From NCBI GenBank assembly GCA_026119935.1, contig JALRMH010000007.1, positions 983,097 to 1,047,096 of the forward strand: 64,000 nucleotides of DNA, in the 5' to 3' direction. Each line of letters starts with the position of its first letter. Position 1 is the first letter of the stretch. Below, piece by piece: positions 44,874 through 57,494 of this stretch. This DNA comes from Endothia cerciana (lineage: Eukaryota > Ascomycota > Sordariomycetes > Diaporthales > Cryphonectriaceae). A program made the translations under genes and the position numbers. The notes under the pieces were generated by a model. It saw only the letters and a program-made list of their open reading frames with translations, was not told the DNA's origin and searched no databases.

Positions 44874-46408
44874 GAGAGTGGTGATCTTGCGGTCGTCTGG
44901 TCATGTTCTCTGGCGTAGGTCCGTTGCATGAACATCCGATCAGGAAGACCAAGGATAGCCGGCGCTGCCCAGGTACCTAAGTATTGAGTGACTAGAGATA
45001 TCTAGTATCGAACTACCTACCTCCGCGCGGCTTGGAGTTTCTAGGCAAATGGCAACGATCGGCCTAGGTATTAGGCAGTGCAGGAGGAGCGAGGCTGCAA
45101 AAGTGGCTAGAGCAGGGCAGGGAGAGATAATCGCATCTGTGGAAAACAAACTCTGCGAGTGTCCGTCCTCTTAGCAATGACCTGAGCCTAGAACTGATTG
45201 CTGCCTATTACTCGGCTGCCCTTCGCTTTTCGAAGACGTAGTGTCGAAGATGCTGTGGCTGTGCGGCTGCTGAAGGTTGGCATGGCATGTCGTGGCATTG
45301 ATGCCTCCTCCCTCGGCGGGGTCCGTCTTCGTATAGCACGACAGAATATGTCCAAGTCTGCAAGCCCGTCGAAAACGTCACGCTCATATAATACGGTGGA
45401 CCGCAAGATTCTTCCGAGGTGGGCATACCTCCTTCATTCAAAGACATGTTTTTCGAGAGTCGACCCAGAAAGCCTAGCACTGGCCGACTTCTACTTACTT
45501 TGTGGAATGGATCCCAGCAGCTTGGATCCCACTCTCATATGGGATGTTCCCCTATACAGCTTAACAGCTTTGTGTCTGTGCCCATCGGAGAGCTCACCTC
45601 AGCAATCAGAGGTTGAGTGTGAGAACTTAGTCAAGACGGTCACGATTACTATGGGTATTCCTGTCAAGGCAGAGGAGGTATGAAGTCACAGTGGGGTTCA
45701 GACGATTGAAGATTCTGTTGTGACAGACCCAGGAGAGGAGGGGTGATAGAACACGCCCAGGCGCCAGATGACTGGTATGACCTGTGTCGGACTTTGCCTT
45801 GGGCATTCACTCTCAGGAGTCTTGAGGACTGATTTGTCAGGAGAAGAGATGGCAAATGGCATCCCGCAATGTAGTAGCCCTGATGTTGATACAGGGGCCA
45901 GCTCACACGTCTTGCAACGGCCAGTTTTTGCCTCAAAAGTATCATTCTGTCTGGCTAGTAGAGGAGGCTTGAATGGTCCAGAAGTTTCGGTGATGTTCTT
46001 TGGTAATCTCTCACCCGGTGGGGTTGGCGTAGCGCTGTCCCCAAGGCTGAGGTGCAGGGATGGCGCTAGCAGCGACCAGCAGGCAAAGCTGGCACCGGCG
46101 GGCAACCTGGTTTTTTTCTTTCGACGACTCCAGGCCGCATCCCACCACAGCAACCACAGCAATTCTCAACGACTCCAGCCGCATCTTCTTCATTACCATC
46201 ACCACCACCGCCAACTCACCACCGTCCCTCTCACATCACAACGTCTTGTTCTTGAGACCAAGACTCGGTGTACACCCTCTGCTTGTAAGCAAACCAACGA
46301 AAACCGCATTCCAGGAAGAACAAGCAGTCCTGTTTACCCGATACCAGCTTTCTACTACCCCGCCATACCCATACCCAGAACACATCCACATACACACGAA
46401 CCGCCATA
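44874..46408. promoter_or_regulatory. Intergenic region with the hsp88 5' leader and promoter
   Basis: About 1.5 kb between the P450 stop and the hsp88 start. The open frame at 45198-45683 (plus) has no recognisable domain. A heat-shock-element-like site lies at about 45981. C/A-rich leader sequence runs from about 46130 to the start codon. Confidence 0.35.
45981..45999 (+). promoter_or_regulatory. Heat-shock-element-like site upstream of hsp88
   Basis: GAAGTTTC is a perfect GAAnnTTC inverted pair, with another TTC seven bases further on, as in gapped heat-shock elements bound by HSF. It is about 420 bases upstream of the hsp88 start codon. One site alone can occur by chance. Confidence 0.35.
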
Positions 46409-49132
46409 ATGAGTGTAGTGGGTAAGTTGCAATAGGACCTGACCTCCAGTGCTGATGGTGTCCTCCAAATGGTCTCGTATGCTGACCGCGCCCCTCTCTT
46501 CCAGGCGTTGATTTCGGTACCCTTAACACGGTCATCGCCGTCGCCAGGAATCGTGGCGTCGATGTTGTACGTATAATCCTGGCTTCGTACCCTGATTTTC
46601 CTGCATAGGGCCAGCCTCATCTCGGGCGCACAGAGACAACGAGTCACTGGCACTGCAACCTGCTACAAACCCTCGATACTGACTGGTTTTCTGACAGATC
46701 GCAAACGAAGTTTCCAACCGCGCCACACCGTAAGTCCCATCCGACCCTCGCATCCCATTTTGTCCTATACCGGTGCTAAAAATTATCTCGAATAGGTCCC
46801 TGGTTGGATTCGGCCCCAAGTCGCGATACCTCGGCGAGACTGCGAAGACACAAGAGATCTCCAACCTCAAGAACACCGTCAGCTGTCTGAAGCGCCTGGC
46901 TGGGCGTTCCCTCCAGGATCCCGATGTCCAGCTTGAGCAGCAGTTCATCTCGGCGCCCTTGGTCGATGTCAACGGCCAGGTTGGCGCCGAGGTCTCCTAC
47001 TGCGGCAACAAGGAGAAGTTCTCCGCCACACAGCTGTGCGCCATGTTCCTGAGCAAGATCAAGGCCACCACGTCCGCTGAGATCAAGCTGCCCGTGTCCG
47101 ACATCGTCCTCAGCGTTCCCGCCTGGTTCACCGACATCCAACGACGCGCTCTGATCGACGCCGCCGAGGTTGCTGGCCTGAAGATACTCCGTCTGATGAA
47201 CGACACAACCGCCGCTGCTCTGGGCTACGGTATCACAAAGCTCGACCTGCCTGGCCCAGAGGAGAAGCCCCGTCGTGTCGCCTTTGTCGATGTCGGCCAC
47301 AGCAACTACACCTGCTCCATTGTGGAGTTCAAGAAGGGCGAGCTGGCTGTCAAGTCCACCGCCTGGGATAGACACTATGGTGGCAGGAACTTTGACAAGG
47401 CCCTGGTTGACCACTTGCAAAAGGAGTTTCTGGGCAAGTACAAGATTGACATCTTCTCCAACCCAAGAGCGGTCGCCCGTGTGCAGGCTGCTGCCGAGAA
47501 GACCAAGAAGATCCTGTCTGCAAACCAGCAGGCCCCTCTCAACATTGAGTCCCTCATGAACGATATCGATGTCTCCGCCATGATCACCCGGCAAGAGTTC
47601 GAGGCCCTCATCGAGCCTCTGCTCCAAAAGACCGCCGCACCCCTGGAGCAGGCCCTGGCCGAAGCGAAGCTGACCAAGGAGGATATCGATGTGATCGAGG
47701 TCGTTGGTGGCGGCTCCCGTGTCCCAGCCGTGAAGGAGCGCATCCAGGCCTTCTTTGGCAAGCCCCTCTCCTTTACCCTGAACCAGGATGAGGCCATTGC
47801 CCGAGGCTGCGCCTTCAGCTGTGCCATTCTGTCTCCGGTTTTCAAGGTCCGCGACTTTGCTGTCCAGGACGCCATTTCTTACCCGATCGAGTTTGCTTGG
47901 GAGAAGGCTGCCGATATCCCCGATGAGGACACCAGCCTGGTAGTCTTCAACAAGGGTGGTGTTCTGCCTTCGACTAAGATTCTTACTTTCTACCGCAAGC
48001 AGCCTTTTGACCTCGAGGCCCGCTACGTCAGGCCTGAGGATCTTCCCGGCAAGATCAACCCATGGATCGGTCGTTTCTCGGTCAAGGGCGTTAAGGCCGC
48101 CAACGGCCCTGATGACTTCATGGTTTGCAAGCTGAAGGCCCGGGTCAACATCCACGGCGTGCTGAACGTCGAGAGTGGATACTACGTCGAGGATCAAGAG
48201 GTCGAGGAGCCGATCCCCGAGGAGGAGACGAAGAAGGACGACGGAGAGAAGAAGGACCCCGATGTGAGTGAACCGGCGCCTGCGAATCTGGATGATGTAG
48301 CGACATCGCCCGTGAAGCGCAAGCCGACGTCTTCCCCGCCCGTGGGAGATGACGACGCGACCAAGCAAGCGAAACGCAAGCGGCCGTCTGCGCAGTGCGA
48401 TGGCGGTGAAGCTGCTTCGGTCTCCTTGCATTCGAAGCACGAAAGGAGAGACGAGCTAACAGATTCAAAGGCCATGGACACCGACGCCAAGCCCAAGACG
48501 CGTAAGGTTAAGAAGCAAGTGCGGAAGGGAGAGCTGCCAATCGTTGCCGGCACAGCGTCCCTTGACACCAACGGCAAGAATGCCTTCACCGAGAAGGAGG
48601 CTGCCATGGTTATGGAGGACAAGCTCGTCGCCGACACCGAGGAGAAGAAGAACGAGCTGGAGACCTTCATCTACGAACTCCGTAACAAGCTCGACGACCA
48701 GTACGCCGAGTTTGCCACTGACGAGGAGAAGGAGAAGATCAAGGCCAGGCTGGAGGCGACCGAGGTAAGTCCAGCCATGACCAACTCCTGCTAATTTTTT
48801 TGGGACTATGATGTGCTGACGGCTTCCAGGACTGGCTCTACGACGAAGGCGACGATACTACCAAGGCCGTCTACATCGCCAAGATGGACGAGATCCGCGC
48901 CATGGCCGGCCCCATCGTGCAGAAGCACTTCGAGAAGGTCGAGAAGGAGCGACAAGAGGTGCAGGCCAGAGTTGACGCCGAGAAGGCCGCCAAGAAGGCC
49001 GCCGAGGAGGAGGCCCGCAAGCAAGCCGAGGCTGAGAAGGCCGCACAGGAGGCAGCATCAAAGGGGGACGCAGAGATGACGGATGCCGACGCACCCAAGG
49101 CTGAGGTTGAGGAGGCTGACGACGCTAAATAA
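46409..49132 (+). CDS. hsp88: Hsp110-family chaperone HSP88 (Sse1 homologue)
   Basis: The exon model is 46409-46421, 46505-46566, 46698-46729, 46796-48263, 48471-48764 and 48830-49132, giving 723 aa, close to the ~707 aa of Neurospora HSP88. Hsp110 proteins are nucleotide-exchange factors for cytosolic Hsp70 and hold unfolded proteins. The Hsp70-like ATPase domain starts MSVVGVDFGTLNTVIAVARN, with DIVLSVPAWFTDIQRRALIDA and VVGGGSRVPAVKERI blocks, and ends at about 385. The beta-sandwich and charged loop follow, then the helical C-domain (KTRKVKKQVRKGELPIVAG) and a Lys/Ala/Glu tail ending in DDAK. The intron 48264-48470 is a multiple of three without stops. If retained, the protein would be 792 aa. 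It is convergent with the eIF5B gene. Confidence 0.93.
48264..48470 (+). other. Stop-free, 3n intron in hsp88
   Basis: GTGAGT donor, GAGCTAAC branch-like site and CAAAG acceptor frame a 207-nt segment that is open throughout and would add 69 residues after Asp525. The encoded segment has KRKP and KQAKRKRP basic patches. The known family sequence lacks it, so it is called an intron, but the frame is compatible with retention. Confidence 0.7.
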
Positions 49133-49973
49133 AGCACCGGCCTTAGCCCCGAAGACCTTGATCATAGAGTGGCTGGGGAGGAAGAGGGACGGAGCATTTC
49201 ATGACATGATGCGCTAGGAATACAGGATGAATACCATAGAGGTCGCAATCCACATTGAAGACATTTCATGAACGCGGCTTCTGGGAGTGTGGCTCAAGGA
49301 CTGCAGGAAAAGAGGCTTCATAGAAGGGGATCATGATGGGACAACATCCATTTTTCTGTTTTTTTCTTTCCGTGTTGGGTCTGCCGTTTGATGTCTTGCG
49401 TTCTTTGGTGGCTTGAGGATGACTGATGCTCAGCCTAGAAAGAGAGCCTAGATTTGTTTAACAATGGATACACGACTCTCCTCATGCAGATTTCTATCCT
49501 ACGCTTTCTGCCGTCTCTCAAGGGGTGACCCGGCAGGCTTGGCTTGGCTTGGCTGCTCAAGATGAGTGCCTCTTATCTACCCCACGAGAAGAAGACAACC
49601 AGGAGCGAAGACAACAACAACGCGCCCCCCCCCCCCCCACCCCCCCACCCCCGCGCGCAAAAAGAGGCCTGGCAGGAGGTTTGTACCCAGGATAGATCAC
49701 CCATGGGATCCTGGCGGCTGTTCCATGTGGAAGACACAACATGCGCGGAGGGCAGGCAGCTTTTGCACAAGAAGGCAGGCATGGGAGGTGATACCACTAG
49801 GGAACATCCCACAAGCACAAGCTACTATAAATATATATATATATATATGCACTGCAGCTTCGCCAACCAAACTGACCGTAGCCATTTTTTTAATTTTTTA
49901 TATATATGCTACGGTGAGCTAGATACAATACACTTTTTGACCAAGACACGCCCCCCTCACCAAAGTAGATCTC
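49133..49973. other. Convergent intergenic region, hsp88 and eIF5B
   Basis: About 840 bases with the two 3' ends. A C-rich run lies at about 49626-49650 and a TA microsatellite at 49827-49848. No other gene was recognised. Confidence 0.45.
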
Positions 49974-52900
49974 CTAAGGAATATCAAACAGGGGCTTGAG
50001 CTTCACGATAAGCTTCCACTCGTCGTTGCTGACGTCCTTTCGATAGAACTCCTTCAGACAGTCGATAGAGGCACGCGAGATCATGCTGTATAGCGTATCG
50101 GTCTCCTCGAGCTGACGGCCGTACGCTGGCTGGTGGCCACCCATCTCGATCCTTGCGGCCACGGAGGGCTGGCCCTGCTTGCAGACGTCCATCTTCTTAT
50201 GGTCACGCTCGATCGACGTTCTACCGCTCGTTAGTCCAGTCCTGAGAGCAGAATGAAATGCTGGGGGGAAGGGACGGTGGAGGAAAAGAGGATGAGAGGT
50301 AGAGACATGAAGAGAAGAGACGGTGGAAGAGGCAGGTCGGGAGGGTGAGGGTGGGAGGATGTTAGAAGTTAGGAAGGACGGATGGTGACAGGACTTAGGA
50401 AAGGAGGGTAGTTGGGGGACGGCGGCTTACACTCTGCCCATAGAGACTATCTCCTTCACGCCGGTCGTGGCGTTGTGCTTGACTGCCGCAATAGGTGTGT
50501 TGACCTTGAGCTGGCCCTCCACCACGTCCACGCCCACCACGATGGGGTTGTGCCTCATGAAGACGGCCACAGGCTTCAGGACGCAGGGGAAGACAGCCAA
50601 CATCTTTGAATCCTCCTTCTTCTTCTCCAGAAGCTCGTCCATGTGCTTCGTGAAGGAGTCGAACAGATGGTAGATGATGTCGGCCGTGAAGATCTTGATG
50701 CCGTTCTCCTCGGCGTATGCCTGTGCTTCCTTTTCCACCTTGACATCGAAGCATAGCATGACGGCGTAGTCGGGTGCCTTCTCCAACATGACGCCGCACT
50801 GCATGACATCGCGCTTGGAGATAGGACCAATGCCAACGTTGGCGACCGGAATCTTGCAGTCCTTCAAGAAGTCCAGCAGAGCCTCGAGCGAGCCGAGGGT
50901 CGACGCCTGGACCGAGACACCGCGGCCGGTTCTCTCGACTCTGCTGAACAGCGACTCGAGGTCGCTCTCCAGCTCATCCTCGATGTCGTCCTCATCATCA
51001 TCCGGACCCGCGACCAGGAGACGAGAACCAGCGATGGCCTTCTCCAGACCGGGCGCAACGATCTTGACACCGAGAGCAGCCTTGACCTCCTTGTTGTGCA
51101 CGTATTGTGACTTCAGACGCAGCTCCTTGAGCCTCTCTGGGGTGAGGAGAGCCCGGACGTTGGTCTTGATAACGCCCTCCGTACCACACAACAGGATCCT
51201 GTCGCCTTCGCGCAGGATACCGTTCGACAGGATGACATCGATGGTCATACCGAAGCCCTCGATCTGCTTGACCTCCAAGACGGTCGCCTGCACCTCGGAG
51301 AGGTACATCAGAGAGCCTACCATCCTCTCCTGGGTGAGCTGTATGATGAGCTTGAGCATATCCGGGATACCCTCGCCGGTGTGGGCGGATGTAGGGATCA
51401 GCGAGACGTATTTGGCCATTGACTTGTTCTCGTAGAACAGCTCAGCGTTGAATCCCTGTTCGGCGAAGGCCAGCTTGGTCTGCTCCAGTCTGTTCCTGAA
51501 CTCGTTCTGGACGCCCTTGGTCTGCAGGGCCAGACTTTCTTGGAAGCCATTGTTGTCGATCTTCTTCCAGCCGTACAAGCGATCGATCTTGTTGAGGGCC
51601 ACGACGAAGGGTGTCTTCCTGTCACGAAGGAGCTTCATCGACTCGAGGGTCTGGGGCTCAAGACCGTGCATGATATCGACGACCAGGATCGCGATATTGC
51701 AGAGCGAAGAGCCCCGGGAGCGGAGGTTGGAGAAAGACTCGTGCCCAGGGGTGTCAATGACCAGGAGACCAGGAACCTTGAACTCGAACTTGCCGTCTGG
51801 GTTGATGACGGCCGTCTTCTGCTTGATGGCTTCCACCGGGAAGTACGTAGCACCGATCTGCTGCGTGATACCACCCGCCTCGCCTTCCTGGACGTTGGTC
51901 TGGCGGATCTTGTCGAGCAGCTTCGTCTTGCCGGTATCGACGTGACCGAGGATACAACAAATGGGCGACCGGAGGTTGTCTTTTGACCGCGCAGCCAGGG
52001 CGGCCTGGTGGACCTTCTCGCGTCTTGCCAGCGCCTCCCGCTTCCGCTGTGCCTCGGTGTCATCTTCCGACGACTCGTCGGAAGACGAGTCGTCTTCCTC
52101 CTCCTCCTGGGGCCTGGGCCTCGAGGGGAGGGAGCCCGCGGCTGTCGCGGGCTTGCCGTTCTCGGCCTCTGCCCCTGCCTCGTCGTCGCTGTCGGCATCC
52201 CAGCTGCCCTTGACGTCGGTATCCGAAGCTGCGGCGGCCTCCCAGTCGTCTATGACCTCGTCGTCGGCGGCAGCCTTGGCCTTCGCGGCAGCCTCGACCT
52301 CGGCCTTCTCGCAGGCGATGCGCTCGTTCTCCGCGGCCTCCTTGGCAGCAGCCTCGGCCTGCAGCCGCGCGCGTTCGGCAGCCTCGGCGAGGGCCTTCTC
52401 CTCGTCCACCTTGTCGGCCTTCTTGCCCTTGCCCTTCTTCTTGTCGAACGTGGGCTTCTTGGGTGCGGGGACCTCGCCATCCTTGAGGCCGCCGACCTGT
52501 ATGCCGGCAGCCAGCATCTGCTGAAGCTTCTTCTCATTCCGGGCCTTCTCCTCCTTCTGCGCCTTGGTGAGGTACCTGCCCTCCTTCTTCAGCTGCTCAA
52601 TCCTCTCCTTCTCCTTCTGCTTCTTGCGGGCCTTCTCCTCCTCCCTCCGCTTGGCCTCCTCCTCGAGCCGGCGCTCCTCCTCCTCCAGGCGGGCCCGCTC
52701 CTCGGCGTCAAAGCGTGCAGCCTCTTCCTGCTGCTTCCTGAGCTCCTCCTGTTGCATCTGGAGCAGCTGCAGGTGCTTGGGCAGCTTCTTGCCAGGCTTG
52801 GCAGGCTCGGCGGCAGCCGGGGGGGCAGCGGCAGGCTCGTCCTTCTTCTCCTCGGCCGGCTTCGCAGGTTCTGCCTTGGCGGGGGCCGGGGTCTTCTTCT

Positions 52901-53515
52901 TGGCTGCCTGCGACGACCAGTTGTGAGCATCGGCCTCGACAGACGGACGGACAGCGCACATGGCATGTGGGGAGGACAAGCTTCTGGTTTTGGGGGGGTG
53001 GGGGGGTGGGGGGAGATCTGCTCGCCTACCTGCTCCTTCTTGCGCTGCTTCTCCCGCTCCTTCTTCAGCTTCTCCTTCTCGGCCTTGGTGAGGACTCGGC
53101 CGGATGCGTCGAGCTCGTCCTCGCCGGCGCCGGCGCCGCCACCCCTCCCAGGTGCCGGCTTGCTGGGCTGTTGTCTGCCCTTGCCGCCCTTCCCCTTCTT
53201 CTCGGGCAGGTTCCACTCGTCGTCCATGGTGGCCTCCTCCGGGGCCTTGCTGGTCAGGTCCTCCGCCGGCTCTGGCCCGGGCGCGTCCTCGCCCTGGACG
53301 GGGTCCTCTGCCAGGCCCTTCTTCTTCCTCTTCTCCTTGTTCTTGCGCATGATGGCCATCAGGCCACCTGCCGCGGGCTCGTCGTCGGCGGCAGCGGCGT
53401 CACCAGCAGCTTCATCGCCCTCGGGGGCGTCGCCGCCGGCCGGAGCGATGCTCTCACCCAGCTCGGCCTCCCAGTCATCCTGGGCCTTCTTGTTACCCTT
53501 CTTCTGGGGCGGCAT
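49974..53515 (-). CDS. fun12: Eukaryotic translation initiation factor 5B (Fun12)
   Basis: Three exons, 53515-53030, 52907-50431 and 50220-49974, join into 1069 aa (introns 122 and 210 nt). eIF5B is the GTPase that joins the 60S subunit to the 48S initiation complex. The first ~450 residues are Lys/Glu/Ala-rich and disordered, as is typical. GTPase motifs are GHVDTGKT (about 483-490), DTPGH (547-551), NKID (601-604) and SAHTGEG. The switch region reads NVQEGEAGGITQQIGATYF. Domain II, the III domain with GIGPISKRDVMQCGVM, and domain IV ending in LIVKLKPLFDIP are complete. The last splice restores SMGRV-TSIERDHKKMD, which the family requires. The first intron has G-runs on the plus strand. Confidence 0.96.
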
Positions 53516-54586
53516 TGTGGTGAGGTGGGCTGTGGTCGTCTCGACGGGTGGGGGCTGGGATGGGCGAGAGGCTGCCTGATGGCAACAATGCGACGGGTAT
53601 CAGGGTTGTGCGTGTGTGCACACGGTCTCCTGCTCGACGAGAGGTGCGAAAGTGCTGCTTTGCTGCTTTCCAGGTTGCGTGGGGTAATTTTTCTGGACTG
53701 GAGTGGAGTGGAGTGGAGTGGAGTAGGAGTGGCGAGGCAAATGTGACTTGGCTTCTGCAGTGCCTGCTTGGCTCAGGCCGCCTGGCATGGCCTTGGGGGG
53801 GGGTGCCTAGGTGTGGTGGTGGGGCGCAAGGGCAACAAACAGCACAGTGCCCTGCGCCCCCCCCCCCCCTGGAGCTCCCATGTCAGGATTACTCAACCAC
53901 TGGACAGTCAAGAAAACCTCTGGAGACACTGACGGGTGCCCGCTGGAGGGCGTGAGCCAGGGGGTTGTGTGTGTGCTGGGGGGGGGGGCATCTCGACAGG
54001 CACGGGCCAACCAGGGAAGATTCCACCTCCGTTTCAGACCCAAACCTACCGTGGTAGTGCGGCCAGCAGAGGAGAGTCCCTTAGCTGTCTGCCCTCGAGG
54101 GGCAGAACCTGAGGCAGGCTGTGAGTCCTGGCTAACGTCTTTCCACGGACGGACTGTATTCCCGTTTGGCGCGTCGGTCCCTAGCAGCGACCGTTGAGAG
54201 ATAACTGTGTGAACCCGGCCGGCTGGCCCGTCCTCACAGAACACGACATCTGTCGGCGCCGGCGTGACTCGCTATACGACCTCGCAGGACAGCTGGCTTC
54301 ACGGACCGCACACCTCCTCGAGCCTCCAGTGCCCTGAGGCGAGAGGGCCCATCCTGGCGACAGGAGAGAACCGTGGCAGCGTTGACTATCCTTCTATAGA
54401 ACCAAAAGTCTACCTCTAGTGTTCGTGAGAGTGGTCGCAGATATCACCACAGGAGTTCGTAGATCACCGTAACCCGTCCAAGGTCGTTTTCTTCTTTTTC
54501 TTCTTCTTTTTTCCCCCCTCCAAGGCCGGTACCGTCCCTAACGCCATCAGTTTCCTCATTAACCATAACACAACTTTCCTGGAAAA
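53516..54586. other. Intergenic region between eIF5B and chitin synthase
   Basis: It holds the eIF5B 5' region and the chitin synthase 3' end (both genes on minus). A GGAGT pentamer repeat (about 53696-53725), a C run (about 53860-53871) and a G run (about 53979-53988) are the only structured parts. Confidence 0.4.
53696..53725. repeat. GGAGT pentamer repeat
   Basis: Five consecutive GGAGT units about 180 bases 5' of the eIF5B start codon. Confidence 0.8.
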
Positions 54587-57494
54587 TCACCTCCTGCCCG
54601 GAGCAAGCCTCCCTGGATCCAGAGGCCCTCCCTCCTCCTCCTCCTCCTCATCATCATCGTCGTCGTCGTCGTCGTCGTCCACCTCCTCCTCCTCCTCCTC
54701 CTCCTCCTCCTCCTCCTGCGCCTCATCGTCATCCTCGAACGGGACCCTGACGAAGGTCTCGCGAGAGAGCGGGCTCCGCCCCCTCCTCCTCCTCCGATCT
54801 TCCGCGGCCGACGGCGGCATGAGGCCCTGCCCGGCCTCGGGCCCGAACTCCGCCCTCGTCGGCGTGGTCCCGCCCGCCCCCAGCGCGTTCACCGGCGTCC
54901 CCGGCAGCGTCTCCGCGTAGCCCGCCTCCTGCATCGCCACCGTGTCGACGTCCGAGCTCGAGTCCGCGGCCCGGGGGTGGCCGTACGCCCGGCCCTGCTG
55001 CGGCCCCGGCCCCGGCCCCGGCCCCTGCGCCCCCCGCGCCATGTACGTGCTGACCTGCTTCGCGTGCGCCATCTCGTACTTCCGCCTGTCCTCCTCGCTC
55101 ATGAACGGCAGCTCGTCGGGCCCCGCCTGCGGCGGCGCGCCGCTCGGCACGTACACCGGGGAGCTCGGCTCATCCCTATACGGCGCGGCGTAGCCCTGCG
55201 GGCCGCTATACACCCACTCGCCCTCCCCACCCGGCCCCTCGGGCTTCGGCGTCGTGCCCCCCCCCGGGCCGCGCAGCTCGCCGCCGCTGCCCTTCTTCAG
55301 CGGCACCAGGGGGACACCCGCCGTCCCCCGCCTGGCACCACCGCCACCGCTGCCGCCGCGCTCGTCACCGGTGGCCGAGGAGAGGTCCCCGCTGCCGCCC
55401 GAGTCACCCGCGGGATCAAGGTACCTATAAAACCCGCCCGCGGTCCTCTGCGGCGCGGCGAACAGGCCCTCGACCTGCGGCGGCGGCTGGAGCACGCTGC
55501 GCTGGCGCCCCAGGCCGTCGCGCCTGCTGCCCCTGCTCCTGCGCCTGCTGGCCCTCCGGCCGGGCCCGACATGATCGCCGCCGCCGCCGGCCCTCACCGC
55601 GTGCTGCTCCTGCTGCGCGATGACGGCGGGGATGAAGGTCTCCGGCACGACGTTCAGGTCGTCGCCCGTCTGCTCCGCGTGCTCGATGGCCTCCTGGACG
55701 GTCGTGTTCTTGTCCGCGGCGCCCGCGTCCGCCCTCGGCCCGCCCCAGGTCCGCTGGCCCGCCGTGAAGATCCCGTAGACCATGTAGTACCAGTTCAGGA
55801 ACGGGTTGAGCACGAACATCATCGGGTACAGCCAGATCTTGTACCGCCGCAGCTTGGCCCCGAAGTAGATCATCATCAGCCAGTTGAGGCCCAGCGAGAT
55901 CGCGATGAACCCCACCGGCAGGTCGTTGATCGTCTTCTCCGTCGACAGCAGCGCGAGCACCATGATGAAGAACAGCAGCGCCGTCGTGCGGATGGTGTTC
56001 TGGAAGAAGCGGTAGGCGACCAGGACCGGGTACCGCCGCCACAGCCTCCAGTCGGTGAGCATGCACGCCTCGTTGGTGATGAACCCCAGGAACCACCGCC
56101 GCCGCTGCTTCACCAGCGACCCGTACGTCTGGACCGCCTCGGTCTTGCAGAACGCCGACGTGCACATCTGGATCTGGTAGCGCTCCTTGGCGCCGATCAT
56201 GAACAGGTGCGTCAGGTAGCGGTCCTCGCCGAGGTGGTCCTTGGCGAAGTCGAACAGGTCCTCGCAGGTCTCGGCCTTGTCCGCGAAGTAGTACTTGGCC
56301 ATGCGCCGGAACGCGCTGAAGCGGAGCATGGTGAGCGCGCCGGGCAGGCAGGTCACGGAGCCGCACCCGGACTCGACGGTGCGCTCGAACAGCTGCCCGT
56401 GGATGTACTCCATGTCCTGCAGCAGGGTGATGATGCTGTGCTTCTTGGTGGTGGACGTGATGACGCCCGTCATGGCGAGCATGTTGCGCCGGTTGCCCGG
56501 CGAGAACTCCATGTCGTAGAGGAAGTTCTGCAGGCAGACGCGGTCGAGGATGCAGTCGGAGTCGATGAAGAGGATGAAGAGGTTGTCGTTGCGCTTCAGG
56601 TACTGGTTGTAGACCCTGTCGATGAGCCTGAAGGTGGCCTTCTGGCAGGTGCGCTTGCCGCCGTGTGGGAACCGTGAGACGGTTATCCGGGCGTCTTTGT
56701 AGGCGACGTCGATGCTCTTGGGGTAGGACTCGAGCGTCAGGGGCACGCCGAGCCTCTCTATGCAGTTGAGATACAGCTCATCCTCCTGGTCGCCGTCAAA
56801 GGACAGGAAGACGTGGATGCACGACGGCGGGTAGTCGCTCTCCACCACGGAGTTGATGGCTGTGATGAGGACGTCGAGGTCTTCCTTATAACACGGCATG
56901 ACGATGACAACCTTGGGTGCCGAGTCCTCGTCCAAAAGCTGCTTGATACGTTTCGTCCTCCCGAGCTGGTGGGTGACGAGGTAATACACGCAGAACAGCC
57001 ACGGGATGGTCAGCAGGCCGGCAAAGGACCAGAACGCAAACCACATCAGGACCGATACCATCTCGTCGGGCCAATACCTGACAACCTGGCTGGGCAGCGG
57101 CAGTGTCACAACCATGATTGGCAGGAAGATGACCCTGCCGGGGGGGGGGGGAGGGCTTCCGGTCAGCCGCTGGGGCAAAAAGCTCGTGATGGGGGGGTTT
57201 CCGGGTTACCTACCGGAGAAGTAGAAAGCCAACGGATATGAGCACTGCCAGGATATTCACGGTCCAGTGTTCAGATTTCCTGAACACCTTCCACAGGCAG
57301 TACATGAATGCGCCGATCCACAAAAACCATTCCAGAAGCGCTGCCAGCATCACCATGCCGACGATGGCAGTGTAGACAATCTACATAGCAAGCGGGTCAG
57401 TTGCCGCACGGGGGCATATCGGGACCAGCGTGAGGTCGTCCCGCCATAGGCCCAAAAGAAGACTCACATCTTTGACAGCCCAATGCACAGCCAT
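54587..57494 (-). CDS. Chitin synthase, Chitin_synth_2 family (class VI-like)
   Basis: Exons 57494-57468 (9 codons), 57380-57214 and 57134-54587 join into 913 aa; introns are 87 and 79 nt. The enzyme transfers N-acetylglucosamine from UDP-GlcNAc to growing chitin at the plasma membrane. Membrane helices sit near residues 10-60, 85-115 and 440-510. Catalytic signatures are all present: DSD (about 256-258), QDMEY (304-308), CLPG (327-330), EDRYL (368-372) and QRRRW (408-412). There is no myosin motor or cytochrome b5 domain, and the TAGQRTWGGPRADA block after the last helix recalls class VI enzymes; class IV is the alternative. The C-terminal ~400 residues are Gly/Pro/Arg-rich and end in a long Glu/Asp run encoded by trinucleotide repeats (about 54631-54716). 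Confidence 0.88.
54631..54716. repeat. TCC/TCG/TCA trinucleotide repeat inside the chitin synthase gene
   Basis: Nearly perfect CTC-, TCA- and TCG-type triplets encode about 28 consecutive acidic residues (Glu run, Asp run, Glu run) on the minus strand. Confidence 0.85.

Noticed and set aside
46776..48440. 554-codon minus-strand frame opposite hsp88
   Set aside because: It is the antisense shadow of the well-supported hsp88 exons; Leu/Gly/Val-rich with no domain.
52008..53579. 523-codon plus-strand frame opposite eIF5B
   Set aside because: Antisense of the Lys/Glu/Ala-rich eIF5B N-terminus, which reads as Leu/Ser/Gly runs.
54977..56677. 566-codon plus-strand frame opposite chitin synthase
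   Set aside because: Antisense shadow of a GC-rich coding region; Arg/Leu/Asp-rich without motifs.
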